Below the pieces are notes generated by a model. That model searched no databases, was not told where the DNA came from, and worked only from the letters and a program-made list of their open reading frames with translations. Made by a program: the position numbers and the translations under genes. Below are positions 54,503 through 63,097 of a stretch of 64,000 bases of DNA, piece by piece; positions within the stretch are counted from its first letter, which is position 1, and each line of letters opens with the position of its first letter. Origin of the DNA: Caloramator mitchellensis (GTDB lineage: Bacteria; Bacillota; Clostridia; Clostridiales; Caloramatoraceae); the NCBI RefSeq assembly GCF_001440545.1, contig NZ_LKHP01000004.1, forward strand, positions 136,501-200,500. The letters run 5' to 3'.

Positions 54503-55270
54503 GTGTATAAGTTAAAAATAGAAAATCTTTCGGTTATTTACCATACAATCGATGCTGAAACACATGCCATTGATAATATCAATTTTGAGATAAAAGAAGG
54601 TGAATTTGTATCAATAGTGGGACCTTCTGGTTGTGGGAAATCCACCCTCTTAAACGTTATTGCTAATCTTATCAAACCCTCTAATGGAAGAGTTTTTATT
54701 GATGAAGAGGAGGTTGTAAATTATTCAAATAAAATAGGCTATATGTTTCAAAAGGACTATTTATTAGAGTGGAGAACAATATTTAAAAATATAACTATTG
54801 GATTAGAAATACAGAAAAAAATGAATTCTGAAAGTATAGGAAAAATAAATGATATGCTTGAAAAATATGGGCTATCTAATTTTAAAAACTATTATCCCCG
54901 TCAATTATCAGGAGGTATGAGGCAAAGGGCCGCACTAATTAGGACTTTAGCTCTAAATCCTGAAGTTCTTCTTTTAGATGAACCATTTGCTGCTCTTGAC
55001 TATCAAACAAGGCTCGCCGTTTCAGATGATATATATAGAATAATTAAAGCTGAGGGAAAGACAGTTCTCATGGTAACTCATGATATTTCTGAGGCAGTTA
55101 GCTTAAGCGACAGAGTTATTGTATTTTCCAAAAGACCTGCAAAAATCAAAAATGTTCATGAAATCAAATTTCAAATCGAAGATAGAACACCATTAAGAGT
55201 TAGAGAAGCTCCCGAGTTTAAAGACTATTTTAACAGCATTTGGAAGGAGCTTGATGTTCATGTTGAATAA
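54503..55270 (+). CDS. ABC importer ATPase (SsuB/TauB-like)
   Basis: 255-residue ATP-binding subunit. Walker A GPSGCGKSTL near 41, Q-loop FQKDYLLEW, signature LSGGMRQRA near 137, Walker B VLLLDEPFAALD near 156, and switch VTHDISEA. Starts at GTG with GGGGGG upstream. Its 3' end overlaps the permease gene by 17 bases. Confidence 0.95.
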   Translation: MYKLKIENLSVIYHTIDAETHAIDNINFEIKEGEFVSIVGPSGCGKSTLLNVIANLIKPSNGRVFIDEEEVVNYSNKIGYMFQKDYLLEWRTIFKNITIGLEIQKKMNSESIGKINDMLEKYGLSNFKNYYPRQLSGGMRQRAALIRTLALNPEVLLLDEPFAALDYQTRLAVSDDIYRIIKAEGKTVLMVTHDISEAVSLSDRVIVFSKRPAKIKNVHEIKFQIEDRTPLRVREAPEFKDYFNSIWKELDVHVE

Positions 55271-56072
55271 AAGTGTTAATTATACAAAGGAGCATGAAAA
55301 CTATTTAAGACAAGTCAAAAGAAAAAAAATTAGCATCATAATCACTCAGATTCTAATCCTTATAATCTTTTTTTCCCAGTGGGAAATAGCCGCAAGACTT
55401 AAAATTTTAGACCCTTTTTTGGTAAGCCAGCCATCTAGAATGCTTAAATTTATGATAAAATTATACAATCAAGGCGAACTTTTTAAACATATATATGTAA
55501 CATGTTATGAAACAATTATTGGATTTGTCTTTGGAACATTATTAGGAACATTTATAGCTGTAATTTTATGGTGGTGGGATTTTTTAAGCAGAGTTTTAGA
55601 CCCCTATTTAGTAGTTCTTAACGCTCTTCCTAAAATTGCATTAGGACCTATAATTATTTTCTGGGTCGGGAATGGTAGACCTGCTATAGTTATAATTGCT
55701 CTTATGATTTCTGTTATAGTAACAATTATTTCGGTTCACTCAGGCTTTAAAGAAGTAGACGAAGACAAAATAAAACTTTTAAAAACATTTGGAGCAAACA
55801 AATTTCAAATCCTAAGGTATATGGTTTTTCCATCAAGCATTCCAACAATTATTTCTGCATTAAAAATAAATGTTGGCCTATCATGGGTTGGTGTTATAGT
55901 CGGAGAGTTTTTAGTCGCTAAAGAAGGTTTAGGATTTTTAATAGTGTTTGGGGGGCAAGTTGCTCAGCTTGACATGGTAATGCTTAGCATTATAATTTTG
56001 TCGATTGCAGCATATGTTATGTATATCCTAGTAGCTTCTATTGAAAAAAGATTTCTTGGTTGGAGGAATTAG
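55254..56072 (+). CDS. ABC importer permease (SsuC/TauC-like)
   Basis: 272-residue membrane permease, six helices, with the EAA loop FGANKFQILRYMVFPSSIPTIISAL near 175. Homodimer expected with the ATPase at 54503. Candidate starts are TTG 55251, ATG 55254 and ATG 55260; AAGGAG ending at 55249 favours 55254. Overlap with the ATPase gene indicates translational coupling. Confidence 0.92.
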   Translation: MFMLNKSVNYTKEHENYLRQVKRKKISIIITQILILIIFFSQWEIAARLKILDPFLVSQPSRMLKFMIKLYNQGELFKHIYVTCYETIIGFVFGTLLGTFIAVILWWWDFLSRVLDPYLVVLNALPKIALGPIIIFWVGNGRPAIVIIALMISVIVTIISVHSGFKEVDEDKIKLLKTFGANKFQILRYMVFPSSIPTIISALKINVGLSWVGVIVGEFLVAKEGLGFLIVFGGQVAQLDMVMLSIIILSIAAYVMYILVASIEKRFLGWRN

Positions 56073-56125
56073 TGCCTGGTAACAAATATTTAATATTTAT
56101 TTAATAAATTAAGTCGATACTATAA

Positions 56126-56155
56126 TTGACATCTACAAAGGAAATAGTGTATAAT
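56126..56155 (+). promoter_or_regulatory. SigA-type promoter of glpX
   Basis: TTGACA (56126-56131), 18-base spacer, TATAAT (56150-56155) preceded by TG, 37 bases before the glpX start. Confidence 0.85.
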
Positions 56156-56192
56156 ATTATTGTAAAAAGTATAGCACATTAGGAGGCTTAAG

Positions 56193-57146
56193 ATGTTAGA
56201 TATAGATTTAGCCCTTGGTCTTGTTAGAATTACCGAGTCAGCAGCTTTAAATGCAGCAAAATTTATGGGACGTGGAGATAAAAACGCTGCGGATGGTGCC
56301 GCAGTTGATGCTATGAGAAAAATGTTTGATTTATTACCTATCAGAGGGACTGTAGTAATTGGAGAAGGCGAACTTGATGAAGCTCCTATGCTCTACATAG
56401 GCGAAAAGCTTGGCTGCGGCGATGAGAATTCCATCGAACTAGATATAGCTGTGGACCCATTAGATGGAACAAATCTTATTGCAAAGGGACTTCCTAATGC
56501 AATTGCTGTTGTTGCAATTGCTGAAAGAGGAAACCTGCTGCACGCTCCAGATATGTATATGGAAAAAATAGCTGTAGGTCCTAAAGCAAAGGGCGTAGTA
56601 AATCTTGATGCTCCATTGAGCGAAAACATTAAAAATGTTGCGAAAGCTCTAGATAAAGATGTTGATGAAGTAACAGTAATTATGATGGACAGAGAAAGAC
56701 ATTATCATTTCATGGATGAAGTTAGAAAAGTAGGTGCAAGAATGAAGCTCATAACAGATGGTGATATTGCAGCTGCTATTGCTACAGGATTTGAGGATAC
56801 CGGCGTAGATTTAATGGTAGGAATAGGTGGTGCACCTGAAGGTGTTATAGCTGCAGCTGCTTTAAAATGCCTTGGAGGTGACTTCCAGTGTAGACTTTAT
56901 CCAATGAATGATGAAGAAAGGGAACGATGCAAGAAAATGGGTGTTAAAGATTTGAGCAAGATTATGTATCTTGACGATATAGTAAAAGGTGATGAAGTAT
57001 ATTTTGCAGCTACAGGAGTTTCAAACGGCGACCTTTTAAAAGGTGTTGTATATTACCAGAACGAAACTGCAAAATCTCAATCCGTAGTTATGAGAGCCAA
57101 AACAGGAACAGTTAGGTTTATAAATACAATTCATAAGATATATTAA
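56193..57146 (+). CDS. glpX: Fructose-1,6-bisphosphatase, class II
   Basis: Gluconeogenic FBPase of the GlpX type, 317 residues, normal. The lithium-sensitive phosphatase motif is DPLDGTN near residue 88, with the upstream GEGELDEAPMLYIGE (metal Glu) and the later GIGGAPEGVIAAAALK. Metal-dependent (Mn2+/Mg2+) and cytoplasmic. Has its own promoter; the terminator is shared with aor. Confidence 0.96.
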   Translation: MLDIDLALGLVRITESAALNAAKFMGRGDKNAADGAAVDAMRKMFDLLPIRGTVVIGEGELDEAPMLYIGEKLGCGDENSIELDIAVDPLDGTNLIAKGLPNAIAVVAIAERGNLLHAPDMYMEKIAVGPKAKGVVNLDAPLSENIKNVAKALDKDVDEVTVIMMDRERHYHFMDEVRKVGARMKLITDGDIAAAIATGFEDTGVDLMVGIGGAPEGVIAAAALKCLGGDFQCRLYPMNDEERERCKKMGVKDLSKIMYLDDIVKGDEVYFAATGVSNGDLLKGVVYYQNETAKSQSVVMRAKTGTVRFINTIHKIY

Positions 57147-57168
57147 TCCTTACCAGCACCAGTTAAAT

Positions 57169-57212
57169 AAAAACACACTCCAGTCTACCCCCGTTGACTT
57201 GAGTGTGTTTTT
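57169..57212. terminator. Bidirectional terminator between glpX and aor
   Basis: 12-bp outer stem AAAAACACACTC / GAGTGTGTTTTT, with a small AGTC/GACT inner pairing; T-tracts on both strands. Confidence 0.88.
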
Positions 57213-57215
57213 ATT

Positions 57216-58958
57216 TTATTCCTTCATTAAATCTTCAATAACTCTTATATATTCTTTAATCATTTGGTTAGCCTTATCTTCGTCAAGTCTACCGTTTAAT
57301 GTTATAGTTTTAAAGAATCTTTTTGGAATCTTAATTTTATTAAGTGAGTATCCTAATTTTGCTTTTATTCTATACTTAGTTCTTAATATTTCCCTTGCAA
57401 TATTTGAGAGTTGCTTATAATCCATTTGCATTCCTACAGCATCAAGAGCCTTTATAATTACCTCCCTATTATAAACCTTTCTTGCAAAAAGACAGATTAC
57501 AAGGCTTGTTAATATGTTTCTTTCTAATTCCTCATCAAATATTTTCTTAACTACTTCTTCTTCTTTTACTTTTCCCTGGTCAATTGAATATCCTGCATTA
57601 TCAAGATGCGAATGTCTTGAACCAACCGCAAAGCCTACTACGCTTCCATATCCCGTATGGTATCCTGGCATTTCATTTCCGCCTAAATGGCATGCAAACT
57701 CTTCCCCGCCATACTTCTTTGCTGCAAATTCAACTCCCCTTCCAAGCGCCTTATAAAATTCATTTTTTCCTGTTGCAATATAGTGAACAGCCGCCATATA
57801 GTTTGGAAGGACACCAAACTCAAATGGCATCAATGTGTCATCTATAGTTATATAACCTCTTTTATAAGCCTCAGTTGCCCATCCAAGTGCAATACCAGTA
57901 GATATTGCATCAAGCCCTTCCCTTTCAACTACATCTATTAACTGAAGAACTTCTTCAGGTTCTTTTAATCCTACAAAACTTCCTAGAGCAAAAACTAACT
58001 CATGATCATATGAAACGTTTACTGTCTCATACTCATATCCATCATCAAATTCTCTTCTAAATTGCCCTATGTGAATACAACCAATGGGGCATCCTGAACA
58101 TGCTACTTTCCTTACCAATACTTCTTTAGCAAAATTTTCTCCTGATATTGCTTCTGCATGTTCATATCGCGTAGTCTGTAAGTTTAAAGATGGAAGCGAA
58201 TTCATTTCATTAAGAGGTAAAACATTTATTGCTGTTCCAACAGCATGATATTTTTCCATAACATCTGTTTTTATAACTGTATCGTATATGCTATCGTAAA
58301 CTTCCCTATATTTTTTCATATTTTCCTTTGGAATTTTTACAGATTCATCACCAACTATTACAATACCCTTAAGATGTTTTGAGCCAAAAACTGCACCTAA
58401 CCCTAGTCTTCCAAAGTGTCTATATGTATCGACATTAACTCCAGCATAGGTTACAAAATTTTCTCCAGCCCTTCCTATTCTCATAGAGCTCCTTATTCCG
58501 CTCCCTGAGGTGTGCTGTCTTAATATTTTGCCTGTATCCTCAACCGAAAGTCCCCACATGGCTCTTGCATCTTTAAATAAAACCTTATCATCAATAACAA
58601 GATATTCAGGGTGCTTTGCCTTTCCTGTTATAACAATAGCATCTATATTATTAAACCTCATTGCCATAGCAAGGCGACCACCTGCATGACTTTCACCATA
58701 TTCTCTAGTGTGAGGAGAGTAAAAAGTTGCTACAACCTTTGTGCAAACCGGCATTACAAATGACAATGGTCCGTTAGCAAAAATTATTGGCTGTTCTGGA
58801 GCAAGCGGATCAAGCTCTGGTTTTATATTCTCTTCCAAAAGCTTTGCTGCAACTCCAGTTCCACCGATAAATTTTAAAAGGTCTTTTCTTTCTTCAAACC
58901 TATATTGTTCGTTTGTCATATCTATGTATAATACGTTGATAAAATCCTTATTAAGCAT
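57216..58958 (-). CDS. aor: Aldehyde ferredoxin oxidoreductase (tungstopterin family)
   Basis: 580-residue AOR-family enzyme, oxidising aldehydes (or reducing acids) with ferredoxin. N-domain: NVLYIDMTNEQYRFEER, LLKFIGGTGVAAKLL and FYSPHTREYGESHAGGRLA. The [4Fe-4S] ligands are CSGCPIGC near 290 plus a Cys in LVICLFARK near 500. A bis-tungstopterin is expected from the family. AAGGAGG before ATG 58958 decides the start; the gene starts 2 bases past the stop of its ferredoxin gene (58961). Shares the pair with the ferredoxin partner. Confidence 0.93.
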   Translation of the reverse strand: MLNKDFINVLYIDMTNEQYRFEERKDLLKFIGGTGVAAKLLEENIKPELDPLAPEQPIIFANGPLSFVMPVCTKVVATFYSPHTREYGESHAGGRLAMAMRFNNIDAIVITGKAKHPEYLVIDDKVLFKDARAMWGLSVEDTGKILRQHTSGSGIRSSMRIGRAGENFVTYAGVNVDTYRHFGRLGLGAVFGSKHLKGIVIVGDESVKIPKENMKKYREVYDSIYDTVIKTDVMEKYHAVGTAINVLPLNEMNSLPSLNLQTTRYEHAEAISGENFAKEVLVRKVACSGCPIGCIHIGQFRREFDDGYEYETVNVSYDHELVFALGSFVGLKEPEEVLQLIDVVEREGLDAISTGIALGWATEAYKRGYITIDDTLMPFEFGVLPNYMAAVHYIATGKNEFYKALGRGVEFAAKKYGGEEFACHLGGNEMPGYHTGYGSVVGFAVGSRHSHLDNAGYSIDQGKVKEEEVVKKIFDEELERNILTSLVICLFARKVYNREVIIKALDAVGMQMDYKQLSNIAREILRTKYRIKAKLGYSLNKIKIPKRFFKTITLNGRLDEDKANQMIKEYIRVIEDLMKE

Positions 58959-58960
58959 GT

Positions 58961-59359
58961 TTAGACCTCCTTCGTAGCAATACATCTGTGTGGACAATAT
59001 TTAGTGCAGTAACCACAATGCGTGCATATTATTGGATATCCTTCCTTGTCCATTCTAATTGCACTAACCGAACAAGCTCTTGCACATGCTCCACATTTTA
59101 TGCATTTTTCTTTATGAAAAACTACTCCTCCGCCATTTCTTTTTGTTAGTGCTCCAAATTTGCACGCTTCCATACAAGCTGGTTCATCACATGCCATGCA
59201 AATATTTATAATAAATTCACCTGACATTCCCCCTGCTGTTTTCACATCCAAAGCTGCATTTGAAGGTGAAAAGTCACCCCTTAATCTTGCACATGCCTGT
59301 CTACAGGATAAGCATCCTATACATCTACGTCTGTCTACAACCCTTAACACTTTTGGCAT
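58961..59359 (-). CDS. Four-cluster-type ferredoxin, AOR partner
   Basis: 132 residues of HycB/AOR-associated ferredoxin type. Cys groups: CIGCLSCRQAC near 15, CMACDEPACMEAC near 55, CIKCGACARAC near 84, and CTHCGYCTKYC near 110, enough for four [4Fe-4S] clusters. Delivers or takes electrons for the AOR. AGGAGG stands before ATG 59359; the frame opens at 59383. Cytoplasmic. Confidence 0.92.
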   Translation of the reverse strand: MPKVLRVVDRRRCIGCLSCRQACARLRGDFSPSNAALDVKTAGGMSGEFIINICMACDEPACMEACKFGALTKRNGGGVVFHKEKCIKCGACARACSVSAIRMDKEGYPIICTHCGYCTKYCPHRCIATKEV

Positions 59360-59449
59360 AACTTTACCTCCTGCATCCATCACAACAAAGTTTGTTAAAA
59401 AAATAACTTGACTTTTCTATTATAAATGCAATTTATTTAAAAATCAACT

Positions 59450-60064
59450 TCAAAATGCCTTGTTTAACTCCAGTGTTTTTATTAAAGCATCATAGGCATT
59501 TCTGACTATATCTTTCCCAAGTTTTATGGATTCATTCTTATTAAACAAATAACCAATTTGAATTAGTGATAAAGATTTATTTTGAGTGTTTTTTAACGCA
59601 TTGATTATATTTTCATAATTTTTTGAATTTAATTCGTGTGAAAGAATTCTTATATTTTTTACATTCTTAATATTTGGTAAATATTCTATAAAAGTATGTT
59701 TGTTGGACAACATAAACTCCCAGATTAAATCTTTTTTATCTTGAAGTAATTCCTCATAGTTTGGACATTTGAGCTCAATTGTGACACCTAAGAATTCACT
59801 ATTTAAAAATATTTTAAGCTTACTTTTCTGAGATATATCAGAAAATGCAGCAATCTCATCACTTTTCTTTGTAAAGCTATGAAATTCCTTATCAAGCTCC
59901 AATACCCCACCAGTTATTTTATGATATTGTTTTTGTAATTCATAACAATACTTTCTAAAATGAAGCTTAATATCATTCCTAGTCTTTTCGTATTCTTCTT
60001 TAGTCATTTTGTCTTTTTTCTTAAAGTAATCAAAATCAGCCGTCAAAAACCCATTAAACTCCAT
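59450..60064 (-). CDS. Uncharacterised conserved-type protein
   Basis: 204 residues from ATG 60064, preceded by GGGAGGGG. It begins FNGFLTADFDYFKKKDKMTKEEYEK (Tyr/Phe/Lys-rich), then mixed alpha/beta segments (IFLNSEFLGVTIELKCPNYEELL). No motif recognised. It follows two HTH-TPR regulators on the same strand and may be their target; an inverted repeat at 60089-60144 lies in its leader. Confidence 0.6.
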   Translation of the reverse strand: MEFNGFLTADFDYFKKKDKMTKEEYEKTRNDIKLHFRKYCYELQKQYHKITGGVLELDKEFHSFTKKSDEIAAFSDISQKSKLKIFLNSEFLGVTIELKCPNYEELLQDKKDLIWEFMLSNKHTFIEYLPNIKNVKNIRILSHELNSKNYENIINALKNTQNKSLSLIQIGYLFNKNESIKLGKDIVRNAYDALIKTLELNKAF

Positions 60065-60088
60065 ATTTTCCCCTCCCTTATATAAAAA

Positions 60089-60144
60089 GCGCGAATTCCT
60101 TATTATAATATTATATCCAGTTATTACAAAAATGGAATTCACGC
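60089..60144. repeat. 11-bp inverted repeat upstream of the 59450 gene
   Basis: GCGCGAATTCC (60089-60099) against GGAATTCACGC (60134-60144), one mismatch, 34-base AT-rich spacer containing TATAAT on the minus strand. A TTTTT follows on the minus side, so it may be a long-loop terminator or a pair of operator sites around a promoter. Confidence 0.55.
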
Positions 60145-60153
60145 ATTAATTTT

Positions 60154-61422
60154 TTAATCTTTAGCCTTAAGCATATATTCGATTGTCATAGATTCATTGC
60201 CTATTTTTCTATATAACTTTGATAGATTTAAGTATACCTTCTCTAACATCTGCTTATTATTCTTCCTCAGAGCATTATCCAGCGCTAGAAAGCCATAAAT
60301 TTCAGATTTATCAAAATCATTATGTTTTATAAAAAAGTCCATCTTTAATAGATATATGTTTATTAAGCCTTCATAATCGTTTCGTTTAATAAAGATTGAT
60401 TCAGCATTATTTAATATATCAATAATATTGTCATAAAGAACATCGTTCGAGTAAATTTCAATTAGATTCCTAACTGGCTCAAGTATATCCTCATCGTTAG
60501 AAATAACCTTATATTCCAAAGCTTCCTTAAAGCACTCTATAGCCTTGTCGCTTTGACCAAGTTCTCTTAGGCATATTCCAATATTATTTTTCGCTCTAGC
60601 CATTCCTACTATATCATTTTGCAATTTGTATTTCTCAAATGCTTGGTTGAATTCCTCAAGACTCTCTTTAACGTTATCGAGCTTTAAATTTATAAGTCCA
60701 ATCATCATATTAATATACGGTAAAAGATTACTCTTAGTTTCAAGATCATTCATTTTAATATATTCAATGCATTTTTCCAAATATTCTCTAGACAAGCCAA
60801 ACCTATCTAATGTAAAGTAGCAGAGCGAAAGATCATAGAATATTCTTGCTGTAATACTCAAATCACTTAACTTATCTATATAGCTCAATGCATTTAGATA
60901 ATAGCCAAGTGCAATCTCATAATTCTTAGCCATATACAAACTATTACCAATTTTAATATTTATATCTGCTATTAGGTTGTACTCAACGGTTCTCAGGTAA
61001 TATACAAGTGCTTTATTGAAATTTTCGAAGGATTGCTCATATTCGCCCATCGAATATAAACAATCACCAATAAATGTATAATATATACCTTTATCCAAAT
61101 TAGATAATATATTAAAAATCGGCCTTGCTGAATTAAAATAATTTAAAGCTTCCTCATATTTTGCATCATTATAATAAGCCTTTGATTTTAATAATATGTC
61201 ATTAAATTTAATATGAGCTGCGTCATGCTCAGAAATTATAAAATATTCAATATTTACACCCAACTGTTTTGCTAAAAACTCTAATAATTTCTTACTAGGT
61301 TTGCTTTTTCCATTTTCAATAGAAGAAAGCTGTGCAACAGTAACAAAATCCCCAGCAACTTCTTTTAATGTTAGTCCTAACTCTTTTCTTCTTTTTCTAA
61401 TTTTTTCCCCCATCAATTGCAC
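60154..61422 (-). CDS. HTH-XRE regulator with TPR domain (second of a tandem pair)
   Basis: 422 residues. HTH of the XRE/Cro type at about 5-60 (IRKRRKELGLTLKEVAGDFV, SSIENGKSKPS), then roughly nine TPR-like repeats to the end (YEEALNYFNSARP, YEQSFENFNKALVYY, DKAIECFKEALEY). The HTH+TPR build is that of RRNPP-type peptide-sensing regulators, but no propeptide gene is visible. GTG 61422 has GGAGAG upstream; ATG 61413 is possible. Paralogous to the gene at 61440, 17 bases upstream. Confidence 0.85.
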   Translation of the reverse strand: MQLMGEKIRKRRKELGLTLKEVAGDFVTVAQLSSIENGKSKPSKKLLEFLAKQLGVNIEYFIISEHDAAHIKFNDILLKSKAYYNDAKYEEALNYFNSARPIFNILSNLDKGIYYTFIGDCLYSMGEYEQSFENFNKALVYYLRTVEYNLIADINIKIGNSLYMAKNYEIALGYYLNALSYIDKLSDLSITARIFYDLSLCYFTLDRFGLSREYLEKCIEYIKMNDLETKSNLLPYINMMIGLINLKLDNVKESLEEFNQAFEKYKLQNDIVGMARAKNNIGICLRELGQSDKAIECFKEALEYKVISNDEDILEPVRNLIEIYSNDVLYDNIIDILNNAESIFIKRNDYEGLINIYLLKMDFFIKHNDFDKSEIYGFLALDNALRKNNKQMLEKVYLNLSKLYRKIGNESMTIEYMLKAKD

Positions 61423-61439
61423 TTAATCCACTCTCCCAA

Positions 61440-62738
61440 TTAGGACAAAATAAGTCCAAGCGATTTATATAAATCCAATCCTTTATCAATATACTTAATT
61501 GCAAGTTCCTTTTCATTTATTTTTAAATAGAATTTACCTAATAATGTATAAAAGTCCGCCAACTCTTTCTTGTGGTCTAATTTTTCAATATATTTTACAG
61601 CTGAAAGCAACACTTTTTCTAGATTTTTCATATCATTCAATCCATCATAAATTTTATACTGAAATTCAAAACACTTAATATGAACTTTTTCATCATCTCC
61701 ATTTTCTTTCAAAATTTTATCTATCATTTCTAAAGCTTTATTGTAATCCTTTATCCTTATATAATTTTCACAAAACACAACAAGAGTATCTGCAATAGAT
61801 TTGTTATCCTGTTCTAACTTTAATTTAACAGCTTTTTCTAGGTGTTCAAATGATTCTTCAATATTATCTGTTTGTGAATATAATATACCTAGATTTTTCT
61901 CAATTTCAGCAATTTCACTATTTGCCTCAATTAAACTAAAAATCTTTTGTGCTAGTTTAGCATATTTTAATGCTTCCACCAAATTGTTTTCATTTGCATA
62001 TGAAATACTAAGAAGCATTAATGTTTCACCATATTTTCTCTTATCTTCGATTGTTGAAAGCTTGTCCTTTGTTAAATTCGCATAATTAACTGCTTGCTCC
62101 AAATTTCCTAATTTCATATAACAGTTTGCAATATTATAGAGTATTTGAGCTTTTAATAATTCATCGACATGGTTATAATCACTTAATATTGTATCTGCCT
62201 GCATAAAGTAATTTAGAGCAGTATTAGTATATCCCATCTCCAAACTAATGTTTCCTAGCATTATAAAACTTCTAATAATATAATCAATGCAATCAGCTTT
62301 AAGAAAAAGACTATTAGCTGTAAGACAGTGTAATTGTGCCTTTTCCAATTGCCCTTTTTCAAAATATATTCTTGCATATGAATACTCAAACTTCGCTCTA
62401 AAATATGTTAAATTATATTCCTGTGTATAAAAAATGCCCTTTTCAATCGCTTCTATAGCACGCAAAAAATTACCTGCAGAAATTGCTGAATCGGTTAAAT
62501 TAGAGTAAAATTCGCAAATTCTCGATGCCTGCTTTTCTTCACTTTCAAGAAAATATTCAATATCGGTTTCTAGTTTTTGGGCTAAATATTCTAAAAGGTC
62601 AATGCTAGGATTAGATTTGCCTGACTCAACTAAGCTGATTTGCCCAGGCGTAATTCTGTCTCCAGCAAGTTCCTTTAGAGTCATGTTTTTTTCTTTGCGT
62701 TTTAATTTAATCTTTTCCCCCAAAGTTAAAACTTCCAT
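61440..62738 (-). CDS. HTH-XRE regulator with TPR domain (first of a tandem pair)
   Basis: 432 residues. XRE HTH at about 6-60 (KLKRKEKNMTLKELAGDRIT, SLVESGKSNPS, IEYFLESEE), then TPR units from about 75 to 425. It shares layout and the start of the HTH with the gene downstream, so a tandem duplication is likely. AAGGTGAT before ATG 62738 gives the start. Target unknown; autoregulation is plausible. Confidence 0.86.
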   Translation of the reverse strand: MEVLTLGEKIKLKRKEKNMTLKELAGDRITPGQISLVESGKSNPSIDLLEYLAQKLETDIEYFLESEEKQASRICEFYSNLTDSAISAGNFLRAIEAIEKGIFYTQEYNLTYFRAKFEYSYARIYFEKGQLEKAQLHCLTANSLFLKADCIDYIIRSFIMLGNISLEMGYTNTALNYFMQADTILSDYNHVDELLKAQILYNIANCYMKLGNLEQAVNYANLTKDKLSTIEDKRKYGETLMLLSISYANENNLVEALKYAKLAQKIFSLIEANSEIAEIEKNLGILYSQTDNIEESFEHLEKAVKLKLEQDNKSIADTLVVFCENYIRIKDYNKALEMIDKILKENGDDEKVHIKCFEFQYKIYDGLNDMKNLEKVLLSAVKYIEKLDHKKELADFYTLLGKFYLKINEKELAIKYIDKGLDLYKSLGLILS

Positions 62739-62832
62739 ATAAATCACCTTATAATATTTATTAAATATTTTGAAATCTTAACATATTTATAATATTATAC
62801 ATTAAAAAGTTTATTAAGTAAAATAAAAAAAT

Positions 62833-62860
62833 AGAAAAAGCAGGGAGTCCTGCTTTTTCT
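62833..62860 (-). terminator. Terminator after the 62860 gene
   Basis: Perfect 12-bp stem AGAAAAAGCAGG / CCTGCTTTTTCT with a 4-base loop, reaching the stop codon of the small gene; a TATTTTTTTATTT run follows on the minus strand. Confidence 0.85.
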
Positions 62861-63024
62861 TATCTCATATTTTGTCTTAACTCGTTAAGTAAATCTTCAA
62901 CTCTCCTACTTGCTCTACTAATTCTTCTTCTGTTTCTATAATTCATTTGCGGCATCATCATCATGCCAGCTATGGTTCCTAGTATAGTTCCAGCTGCAAG
63001 TCCACTAAAAAATCTTCCTCTCAT
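62860..63024 (-). CDS. Small YtxH-like protein
   Basis: 54 residues from ATG 63024, AAGGGGTG upstream. It has a Gly-rich hydrophobic segment (FSGLAAGTILGTIAGMMMMP) followed by an Arg-rich helical tail (RNRRRISRASRRVEDLL), the general style of YtxH-type small proteins with one membrane helix. The family link is weak. Monocistronic. Confidence 0.65.
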   Translation of the reverse strand: MRGRFFSGLAAGTILGTIAGMMMMPQMNYRNRRRISRASRRVEDLLNELRQNMR

Positions 63025-63097
63025 TTTACACACCCCTTTCAAAAATTCTATTATTAGAGTGTGTAATTTATTAAATATTAAACATGTGAAAAATATT

